Origin: a virus | Length of the DNA stretch: 39,580 nucleotides | IMG/VR virus record: IMGVR_UViG_3300029319_000143 | Span: 1 to 39,580 of that record | Direction: 5' to 3' (one strand) | Shown here: positions 14,134-22,800 of the stretch, piece after piece | Layout of the letters: each line of letters starts with the position of its first letter | How positions within the stretch are numbered: the stretch's first letter is position 1 | The notes under the pieces: generated by a model | Databases searched by the model: none | What the model was told of the DNA's origin: nothing | The model's input: the letters and a program-made list of their open reading frames with translations, nothing else | Program-made: the position numbers and the translations under genes

Positions 14134-17100
14134 TTACTTTCCTTTAAGTTGATCAATTTCACTCTTAAGATCCTTAATTGCTTCAATTAGAACACCAACG
14201 ATATTCTGATAAGCAACAGACTTAATACCATTATCATCTGTATGGACTAAGCATGGGAACTCTTGCTCAATTTCTTCAGCAACAACACCCATATTATGTG
14301 TTCCATTTGATTTATAATCCCATTCCACACCACGTAGATTCAAGACCCTTGCAAGAGCATCTGGGATAGTCTCAATGTTATCCTTGAGAGCCATAGCAGA
14401 CTGTGCTGTGACAGTTCCAACGACTGTTAGGTTATTAGAGGTATCAAAGGTTGCACAGTTTGTTCCACCAGTCTGTACTGTTATGTTAGATCCAGAAGCT
14501 ACGGAAACATTTGAGTTACCATTCTGAATTGAGGTAGCATCTACGTTCAATGTTGCCCACTGAACTCCACTAGCAGTACTCTGTAAATACTGACCACTTG
14601 AACCAGTACCACCACCAGCAGTTAGTGATCCTGTTAAGATAGCACTAGATAGTGTTTTGTTTGTAAGAGTTGAAGCTGAATCTTCAGTTACAATTCCACC
14701 ACCACTACCAATTGTTGTTCCAAGAACTTGTGTAGCACTTAGAACTTCAACTCCATTAATCTTGAATACCTTACCAGATGGAAGGTTGATATGCTCACTA
14801 ACATCAAATCCGTTAGAAGCACCCCAAGCAATTGTCTTGTCGGTAGCACCCTTAACTGTAATACCACCTCCAGCTGCGGTAGCATCTGTAGCACCACCAG
14901 CAGTGAAGCTAGCAGCAGTAGCAGATCCAGTTCCACCGAATGACGCATCAAGTGTAGCAGTTGTTCCTGTTAAACCAGTAACTGATACAGTTCCTGAAAG
15001 TGTTACTGTACCACTACCACCTGAGATAGCAACTACAACGCCAGGAGCAATATTTGTTGTATCACTGATGTTTGTAATCTGATTTGAACCAGATGAAATA
15101 TCACCAGTAAATGTTCCACTAGCAACTTTACCAAGAATTATGTTTCTGTCTTTAGTTTCTATGTCTACAGATGAAATTGTAGATGTAGAACCTTTAACAG
15201 TTAAGTTACCACCAATATCAAAGTTACCAGCAACAGCAGATAGGTTGTCAACATATGTCTTAACCGCTTTCTGTGTAGGAACTTTAACGTCACTATTTTG
15301 AGTTAAAAGACCATCTGTTGAGAATTCGTTAATTGCAGCACCTAACTGAGCACCGATTGAACCAAGTCTCAAACTGGATAGACCAGATAAGTCAAACGCA
15401 GAAGCGTCTAGAGTCGCCTTACCAGTCGCCTGGTTGACCTTGAAGTACTGTCCAACAGCAAAGTTACCATCTTGGTCGGTAGAGACGTAATAAACACGAC
15501 CTGGACGTGTCTCATCAATCTCCTGTGAAGGAACATTTGGTGAGAGTGGAAGATATGGCCAGTTTGTATTTGCTTTACTTCCAGTACCAACGTCTAGGAA
15601 GTCATGAGCAGTTAGACGAACCTGTGAATATCTGTAACGAATCTTGAATGATTGTCCATCTGTACATCCGATTGTCTTCTCATCAGCAAACTGAAGAATT
15701 GTAAGACCTGTAGTATCAGTAGCAACAGCTGAAATCTTCATGAACTCACTGCCTATCTTGATATAGTCATTAGCACCGAAACCAACATTAGATTTCTCAA
15801 CACGAATGCTTGTAGCACCTGAGTTGATATCTTGAATTATCTTATCCTGAGAAGCAACCTTTGCGGCCAAAATAGTAATTGTTGTACCAGAGTTATGAGT
15901 TCCAGCAGTTGTTCCTTCTTGAGCACGTGCTGCTGTAACAGATGTTGCTGATGGGAATGATTGAATCTTGAATAACTCGTTATTAATAACAAGGAATCCA
16001 TTAATTGTCATTCCTGTAACAGCGTCCACGTTCATTGTGAACGGTGAAGAAGCACCTGCTGCTATGTTAGTTTGTAGAGCAGCAGTATTACCTGCAGCTT
16101 CAAAGAACTCAATGTTTGAATGTCCATCATGTGAAGCAGCACTACTTCCTAACTGTGCTCTTGTTACTGTTAATGCACCTCTACCATCTGGTGCTGTGTA
16201 ACTAGAGTTAGAGATAACATATGATCCAGAGTCATTGTTGATACCATCATCAACTAACTCAACAGAACCACCCTGATCAGGACCTGTTGTAAGTCCAGCT
16301 GCTATCAAGATGAATCCTGATTGACCTCTCACAGCGTCTGTGTTGTTAACAAGAGTTGCTGTAGCACTTGATGTAGCACCTGTAATTAATTCACCCTGTG
16401 CAAAGGTTCCTTTACGTGGAATAAAGTAAATTTTATTTGCACTAGCTGACTGATCACTTCTTAATTCACCAATCGCATTTGATGTACCACCTGTGATAAT
16501 TTCTCCTGTTGAGAATGTACCACTCTTCGCACCTTGTGGATCAGTAGTAAGCATTAAACCTGCAACAGTACCATTCTTAGTAGCTTCGTTGACATCAAAT
16601 CCTCTAGAAATACAACCGTACTTACCATAAGAAGAGTTACCAGATACAGCACGAATTCTAGCACCGCCAGTGGAGGTGTAAGAAATATGTGCATAGTATG
16701 TGAAACAAGATACAATTTCAGCAGCAGATGTTCCTTCACACCAGAAACCAACACCACCTTCTAGAACCTGTGTAAATGCGTCAAACACCATTGACTTGTA
16801 TGATGGTGTCGCAGAGTTATCAAAGTGTCTGTGTGCTCCACCATCAATGATTACACCAACAGCAGCACCACCGAAAGCAGAACAGTTCTGGATATATGGT
16901 GACTTAGTAATTGGGATAGCAGGATCAAGTCTAAAGTAAACACCCTTGACTGTGGCAGCTGTCATATCCTTATCGTTAGTCGCATCAGGAACAAATCCTG
17001 TCATGCCTTCTAACACAAAGTCTTTAACAATGTTATGTGTTGCACAGAAGAACATTGTAGACTCACTGTTGATAATATCAGCAGCAGCACTAATAGTTTT

Positions 17101-19014
17101 ATATCCATTAGTGCTTGTAGCACCACTCATATTACCGTTACTAATTGCTGTAGTAACAATACCAACTAATGTTGTATGAGCAGATTGAACTTGAGCACAC
17201 TTAGGAGTGCTATCTGCTGTACCAGTAAACATTGTCTGACTGAAGTTGTTACCAGCAGACTTAGTAACTGCAATATTTTGAATAATCTCAAGACCAACAG
17301 AATCAATGTAGTTGAATAATTGAGTATCCTGAGTGCTGTTACCAGTGATAGCAGTACCACCAACTAATGCCTGAGCATAATCATAAACTTTATTGTTACC
17401 ACCATGCTTAAGGTTATAAGCAATTTGTTCAATAGCAGATTCTAAACGACTCTTTACAGTTGCTTCTGTACCACTCACAGCACCTTGGTTTGCAACGTGA
17501 CGATGATATGCTTCATTAGCAAGGAAAGTCTTGTTGTCAATCATCAAATTACGAGCGTCAGCATGACTATTGCTGATGATATCAACATACTGGTCGCTAG
17601 TAGTCCATGCTCCACCACTTACACTGAGAATTGTGACTACAGTTTTAGCAGCATTTATATCAAGAAGTTTACCAGTCTTAGTGCCATCAGCACTACTAAT
17701 TGTTTCACCTAACTGGAAAGATGTTAATGCAGTAGTAAGAGTTAAATCTTGTTCGTTTGAATTACCAGCAGCAGGTTTAACAATTGTGTTTCTAATATTG
17801 TCACCAATAATTGAAACGTATGCAGGAATATGAATTGGAAGAACTTCCGAATAAACACCTGCTTTTACATAAACAGTAACTGGATTTGTAGCAGATGGTT
17901 TCTCAGCTCCTGTAAGTGCTGATATATACGCCATCGCATGACGTATTGTTAAGAATGAACGTGAAAGATTCTTACCATTATTACTATCATCACCAGTTTC
18001 AGTAACATAGTAAACACTAGTAGTAGCGTTGTTTGTTTCCCATCTTGGAAGAAGTGGAGAACCACCAACTGTTAGAACCTGACCACTTGCTTCTCTTTGT
18101 TGAGCAGCAGTACCAGTTGATCCAGCTGGAAGAGAAATTCTGTTAATACCAGAAGCAGCCTGATAAAGTAAGTCACCAGTATCTTGAAGAACCTGTGCAG
18201 CATTACCACCTTGTGCAATATAATTCCAGTAGTTTCCGTTTGGATCTAATTCTGGAGCATTAGCTGCACCAGTTGTATCAGTGGTTATACAAATATAAGT
18301 ATTTGAGTTTCTATTTACAACATCACCTTTTTGATAGACTGTTGAAGAACTCCAAGCACCTAACCAGTTAAATCCTTCTGCTAGTAAACTCCAATATGTA
18401 GTATCTGTTGGTTGATTACCAGTTGATGTCGCTATACATGCATAACTATATCCACCAAATCTAACAACATCACCTGGAACATATTTTGTACCAGAAGCGT
18501 ATTCACCTTTAGCAATAAAACCAGTTGATAATACACTCCAGTTTCCAGCATCTTCGTTTGGAGTTGTGATAGAAGAGTGATCTCCTTTTGCAACATAACT
18601 GTAACCACCGTAGGATATTATGTCACCTTTTTGATAATTTGTTGAAGCGACCCAAGAATCTTCATACTTTAAACCTTCTACGTAGATGTTGAAATTGGCA
18701 GGAAGTATATCAGCACCAGATGTATGTCCAATAGTACAAATAAATTGAGTGTTACCATACTTGACAACATCGTTTATTTTATACCAGTAACTAGTTACCC
18801 AGTCTCCTTTATTAACTATTCCTTCTGTATGTAAACTCCACTTAGTTAAATCAGCTGAATAAAATTGTACTTCAGAACTTGCTGATGTATGGTTAGTCGT
18901 ACACACATAAGTGTTACCACCGTACTTGACGATATCGTCAATGACGTAAGCTGTTGAAACGGCCCAATCGCCTTTCCAATTAAACTTCAGTCTGCCGAGT
19001 CTAAAATCTGCCAT
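14134..19014 (-). CDS. Large tail fibre (1626 aa) with CBM5/12-like modules and S74-like chaperone
   Basis: Residues 1-270 contain five ~50-residue modules of the form W....Y..(G/D)D.V.YGG..Y.C...H, resembling chitin-binding CBM5/12 modules. Residues ~330-600 include a right-handed beta-helix-like region that starts YYVTETGDDSNNGKN and contains VYVKAGVYSEVLPIHIPAYV. A later block holds RPGRVYYVSTDQDGNFAVGQ and NSDVKVPTQKAVKTYVD, also found in the 866-aa protein. The C-terminal ~88 residues look like a peptidase S74/intramolecular chaperone: S1539-AMAL-K1544, DNIETIPDALARVLNLRGVE, and the helical end IGVLIEAIKDLK-type coil. The S-to-K spacing of the catalytic dyad is kept but the usual D and R between them are Ala. 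It should trimerise and bind the host surface. Functions are inferred. Confidence 0.82.
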   Translation of the reverse strand: MADFRLGRLKFNWKGDWAVSTAYVIDDIVKYGGNTYVCTTNHTSASSEVQFYSADLTKWSLHTEGIVNKGDWVTSYWYKINDVVKYGNTQFICTIGHTSGADILPANFNIYVEGLKYEDSWVASTNYQKGDIISYGGYSYVAKGDHSSITTPNEDAGNWSVLSTGFIAKGEYASGTKYVPGDVVRFGGYSYACIATSTGNQPTDTTYWSLLAEGFNWLGAWSSSTVYQKGDVVNRNSNTYICITTDTTGAANAPELDPNGNYWNYIAQGGNAAQVLQDTGDLLYQAASGINRISLPAGSTGTAAQQREASGQVLTVGGSPLLPRWETNNATTSVYYVTETGDDSNNGKNLSRSFLTIRHAMAYISALTGAEKPSATNPVTVYVKAGVYSEVLPIHIPAYVSIIGDNIRNTIVKPAAGNSNEQDLTLTTALTSFQLGETISSADGTKTGKLLDINAAKTVVTILSVSGGAWTTSDQYVDIISNSHADARNLMIDNKTFLANEAYHRHVANQGAVSGTEATVKSRLESAIEQIAYNLKHGGNNKVYDYAQALVGGTAITGNSTQDTQLFNYIDSVGLEIIQNIAVTKSAGNNFSQTMFTGTADSTPKCAQVQSAHTTLVGIVTTAISNGNMSGATSTNGYKTISAAADIINSESTMFFCATHNIVKDFVLEGMTGFVPDATNDKDMTAATVKGVYFRLDPAIPITKSPYIQNCSAFGGAAVGVIIDGGAHRHFDNSATPSYKSMVFDAFTQVLEGGVGFWCEGTSAAEIVSCFTYYAHISYTSTGGARIRAVSGNSSYGKYGCISRGFDVNEATKNGTVAGLMLTTDPQGAKSGTFSTGEIITGGTSNAIGELRSDQSASANKIYFIPRKGTFAQGELITGATSSATATLVNNTDAVRGQSGFILIAAGLTTGPDQGGSVELVDDGINNDSGSYVISNSSYTAPDGRGALTVTRAQLGSSAASHDGHSNIEFFEAAGNTAALQTNIAAGASSPFTMNVDAVTGMTINGFLVINNELFKIQSFPSATSVTAARAQEGTTAGTHNSGTTITILAAKVASQDKIIQDINSGATSIRVEKSNVGFGANDYIKIGSEFMKISAVATDTTGLTILQFADEKTIGCTDGQSFKIRYRYSQVRLTAHDFLDVGTGSKANTNWPYLPLSPNVPSQEIDETRPGRVYYVSTDQDGNFAVGQYFKVNQATGKATLDASAFDLSGLSSLRLGSIGAQLGAAINEFSTDGLLTQNSDVKVPTQKAVKTYVDNLSAVAGNFDIGGNLTVKGSTSTISSVDIETKDRNIILGKVASGTFTGDISSGSNQITNISDTTNIAPGVVVAISGGSGTVTLSGTVSVTGLTGTTATLDASFGGTGSATAASFTAGGATDATAAGGGITVKGATDKTIAWGASNGFDVSEHINLPSGKVFKINGVEVLSATQVLGTTIGSGGGIVTEDSASTLTNKTLSSAILTGSLTAGGGTGSSGQYLQSTASGVQWATLNVDATSIQNGNSNVSVASGSNITVQTGGTNCATFDTSNNLTVVGTVTAQSAMALKDNIETIPDALARVLNLRGVEWDYKSNGTHNMGVVAEEIEQEFPCLVHTDDNGIKSVAYQNIVGVLIEAIKDLKSEIDQLKGK

Positions 19015-19026
19015 TTTTGTAAAATC

Positions 19027-19392
19027 CTACTTAGGTCCGTTAGTTGTATAATCATATGTTTTATTTAGTCTTGCGACTAAGTAACCCTCATCGTCAATAA
19101 AATAAAGGATATTTCTAAAATCAAATCTGAATTGTTGATATTTATCATCAGGATCTGTTGTTAGTGTCTTTGCACCAGCTGGTGCAGTAACATAATCAGT
19201 TCCTTGAAGAAAATTTTCGTACTGTTCACCATCTAAACGATGGAAATCAAATACAGCATCTTCCGTAGATCTTGCTTTTGTATAATGAAGCATTCCTTCT
19301 GCATCTCTACGAAGAGCATGAACAGTAAAATCGTTTGCTTGATCAACAGTTTGTCCAACTGTTCCGCTACTTGAACTAAGATGTAAAGCCAT
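19027..19392 (-). CDS. Small structural protein following the Mtd-like gene, 121 aa
   Basis: The preferred start is the ATG at 19392, which shares a base with the stop of the 154-aa gene (TAATG). An in-frame ATG at 19425 would add 11 residues inside that gene. The protein starts MALHLSSSSGTVGQTVDQAN and contains mixed alpha/beta segments including FDFHRLDGEQYENFLQGTDY and FRFDFRNILYFIDDEGYLVA. No domain is recognised. It probably belongs to the fibre or baseplate structure because it lies between fibre genes in a late transcription unit. Confidence 0.7.
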   Translation of the reverse strand: MALHLSSSSGTVGQTVDQANDFTVHALRRDAEGMLHYTKARSTEDAVFDFHRLDGEQYENFLQGTDYVTAPAGAKTLTTDPDDKYQQFRFDFRNILYFIDDEGYLVARLNKTYDYTTNGPK

Positions 19393-19856
19393 TACATTAA
19401 AATCCTCCAGTTTGTACCATCCCAAATGAACTGTATATACATGCCAGCTACGTCAAGAATAAACTCGTGATCTTGATTTCCAAATTGATTTAGAAATTTG
19501 ATCGTACTACTACTTGTAGTCAAAGTAACATTATTTATCGCCCAAGTCCCTTTACAGTCGGCAACTTCAATTATGTCTCCTACATGAGGAACAACACCTG
19601 CCTGTTCATAAGGCATAGTCATACTTAAAGGTCCTGCTGATGTATCAAGCAAATACTTCATCCCACAAACTAATTGTTGATTAGTCGTCGCATGTTCCCA
19701 TCTTGCTCTTTGGAGTTCAAATCCTCCAATGTCAGAACCATCATGAACAACAGCCGTTCTTTTCTGGGTATCAACTGTAATTTCAGCATTAGCACCAGTA
19801 AATTGAGCGTGTTCAGTGGTATTACCTTTTCTAAATTGTACTTGGGTGGTGGCCAT
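19392..19856 (-). CDS. Structural protein with Mtd-like N-terminal fibre domain (154 aa)
   Basis: Residues 1-50 (MATTQVQFRKGNTTEHAQFT, followed by GANAEITVDTQKRTAVVHDG) match the small N-terminal domain shared by major-tropism-determinant-like and many phage tail-fibre proteins. That domain usually attaches a receptor-binding protein to the virion. The remainder is beta-rich, with a C-terminal VAGMYIQFIWDGTNWRILM. There is no reverse transcriptase or template repeat nearby, so I see no sign of a diversity-generating retroelement. A CATAAATA late box is 29 bases upstream. It is coupled to the 121-aa protein. Confidence 0.72.
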   Translation of the reverse strand: MATTQVQFRKGNTTEHAQFTGANAEITVDTQKRTAVVHDGSDIGGFELQRARWEHATTNQQLVCGMKYLLDTSAGPLSMTMPYEQAGVVPHVGDIIEVADCKGTWAINNVTLTTSSSTIKFLNQFGNQDHEFILDVAGMYIQFIWDGTNWRILM

Positions 19857-19885
19857 CTACTACCTTACGCACTTTTCTCACAATA

Positions 19886-19893
19886 TATTTATG
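19886..19893 (-). promoter_or_regulatory. Late promoter box CATAAATA (ahead of the Mtd-like gene)
   Basis: The minus strand reads CATAAATA 29 bases upstream of the ATG at 19856, just past the stop of the 1578-aa repeat protein. It fits the NATAAATA late consensus. Confidence 0.55.
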
Positions 19894-19895
19894 GT

Positions 19896-22800
19896 TTAAA
19901 TAATCCAGACCTGTGTAAATGCTGGTTGGAAGAGTTGTACTTGTACTAATGCAATACCTGAAATTGTGACATTTCCACTTCCTATGTACGGAGCACGTAT
20001 GTACGCATCATCGGCACTGTTGACATTAGAGATTCTACCAGAACCTTGGTATGCATGAACACGGAGATCAATACTATCTCCTGTAATATCAATTTCAACT
20101 CTTGGTTGTTCCGCAAATGTAAGAAGTGGATCTCCCGAAGTTCCTCTGACTGCAAGGGTTCCACCTTGACTGAGAAGTTTGGAAGTTCTGCTGTCTGCTC
20201 CAACTCCTGTAAAGGAGAATAGCATTTGCTTCTCCAGAGGATTGAAGGTAAGAGATTCCGCAGCACCAGATATTTTTCTGAGTGAACCAAATCCAACAAA
20301 GTCTCTTGCTCTGACAACAGTTGCATCTCCAAGAACTCTTGCTGTACCAGAACCAATGTATACAGGAGAGAAACGATCAATACCATTTCCAAGTGTCTTG
20401 ACTGTTCCTTGACCAACTTTGGATTTTGTTTTTGTAACCTTACCTTGTCCGAGGAACGAGAACAACATTTGTTTCTCGTCTGGATTGAAGGTAAGAGATT
20501 CTGCTGCACCACTAAGTTTTCTAAGAGATCCAGATCCGATGTAAGGTCTACTACGAGCAATACCACCATTTCCATAAACTCTGAATAGAGATGGAAGTGT
20601 AGTGATATCAACAACTCTGGACTCTGCTGCACCAGATAATTTTCTGATTGAACCAGATCCTGCAAAGTCTCTCGCTCTAACAACGTCAGCATCACCAGTA
20701 ATAAAGATAGTACCAGAACCAATATTGTTAGGAACGAATTTATCTCTTGCAACTCCACTGAGTTTGACAGTTCCACCCTTACTGATTTCTCTAGCAAGTC
20801 TACTTTCAGAAGCTTGACCTGTGAAGGAGAAGAGCATTTGCTCTTCAGTAGGATTAAAGGTAAGAGATTCCGCAGCACCACTGAATTTCTTAAGTGAACC
20901 AGAACCAATCCAAACAGGAGCAAATCTGTACTCACCATAAACATAAAGTTTAAGTCCACCAACAGAATTCCAGTTAGGTATGAATCTGATATCAGATGCT
21001 TCTGGATATATTTTGAATCCACCAGATCCAATCTCAACAGAACTAGTAGAGTCACTACCTTGACCTGTAAAGGAGAAGAGCATTTGCTCTTCAGTTGGAT
21101 TGAATGTGAGAGATTCAGCAGCACCACTGAATTTCTTAAGTGAACCACTACCTTTGTATCTTGGAACTTTCTGAGTTCTAGCATCACCACTAACTCTGAA
21201 TAGACCAGTAGTTTCATGTGCAACAGCAGATACAACTGTAGAACTATTAAATGTAAATAGTCTTCCGTCTCCTTTTGGAGGAACTGCAACTGTATTCTCT
21301 GATCCTGTTCCTGTAAATGAGAATAGAAGTTGTCTCTCCAGTGGATTGAATGTAAGACTTTCGGCAGCACCACTGAATTTTTTGAGTGAACCAGATCCAA
21401 TAAAGACTCTTGTTCTGTCTGTATCTGCAATACCAGTAACAGGAATTCTTCCAAATGGTTGCTCTGCAAATGTAAGATTTTCTGGATCGGTTGTACCACG
21501 AAGACGAAGTTCTGCTGTTTCTTCTGGTGGATTTGCAGAGAATATTTCTTTGCCAACTCCATTGAAGGAGAAGAGCATTTGCTTCTCCAATGGGTTGAAG
21601 GTAATACTTTCTGCTGCACCAGAGAATTTCTTGAATGTACCAGATCCAATAAAGACTTTTGTTCTTGGAACGGAACCTTCTCCAAATATCGGAATTCTTC
21701 CAACTGGTTGTTCTGCGTTTGTTGCCCGAACAATATGCTCTCCAAATATACGAATTCTTGCTGTGTCTTCTGGAGGATTTGCAATAAAGACTTCGCCACC
21801 AACTCCTGTAAAGGAGAAGAGCATTTGTCTTTCCAGTGGGTTGAATGATATAGATTCTGCAGCACCACTGAATTTTTTGAGAGAACCAGAACCAGTATAT
21901 TCTGTTGATGTAGACTCTGAACCAGTTCCAGTAACTCTGATAATACCAGAACCTGGATGTAGAAGACTGAATAATGTATATGCTTCCGATCCAATTTTGA
22001 ACAGACCACCAGCAACAGCACCAATAGATGTAGATTCTGCTGAACCAGAGAATGCATAAAGTACACCAGATCCAATATGTGTTGCTGGAGTAAACGACTC
22101 AGTAAGAGAACCAGTAATTTTGAGACCACCAGATCCAAAGTAAGGAGGTGTCCAGAAGGTAGCACCTTCACCAAATATACTAACACCAGCCTTACCACTA
22201 ACAGAGTAACCAGTAGTAACAATATTTTCAACATAGAATGTTGTTGCTGTACCTGCAATTTCAAATGCACCAAATGGACATACTTTGGAACGACTTCCAA
22301 GAATATGTCCGTAATCTCTATTTTCTGGTGCGTTAGGTTCAGATACAAGACCGTAATCTTCAGTAGAAGTAGGTGTAGTAATCTGATTTGGAATTGTATA
22401 TGTAGATCCTGGTGCAATAGCAAGTGTTGTACTAGGAGCAATCTTGATACATCCACTAGTTGCAGTAGTGTTAGTGGATATTGTTCCACTATTAAGAACA
22501 CAATTAGTTAAGTTTTGGTTGACAAGAGTACCGTAATCTAGATCTACATCATCTACACATGCAGAATTATTATACGCTTCTGTATGTTTTTCATGACCCT
22601 CTTCAAGATTTAACCATTTAAGTTGTATAGGACCAAGGTTGGTAATCGCCTTGTCATAGAAGTCAATATTACCAAGGTTAATGTAACCATTGTAAAGACT
22701 GTAGAAGTCAAGAGTGAATGTTCCAAGTTCACTAAGTTCATATGTCTGTGGTTTTCTTGGTTTGAGTTTGATACTACCAGAACCAACCCAATCAAATGAT

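Noticed and set aside
19392-19856. Possible diversity-generating retroelement target because of the Mtd-like N-terminus
   Set aside because: No reverse transcriptase, template repeat or variable C-type lectin tail is seen in the window.
21346-22059. 237-codon plus-strand frame opposite the repeat gene
   Set aside because: It mirrors the repeats of the minus-strand gene, has a repetitive Pro/Ser composition and no start signal or promoter.
19982-22501. 839-codon open frame on the same strand inside the 1578-aa gene
   Set aside because: It lies wholly within the repeat gene in another frame, is extremely rich in Leu, Gln and Ser, and has no neighbour coupling. The repeats and a codon bias that avoids stops in this frame explain it.
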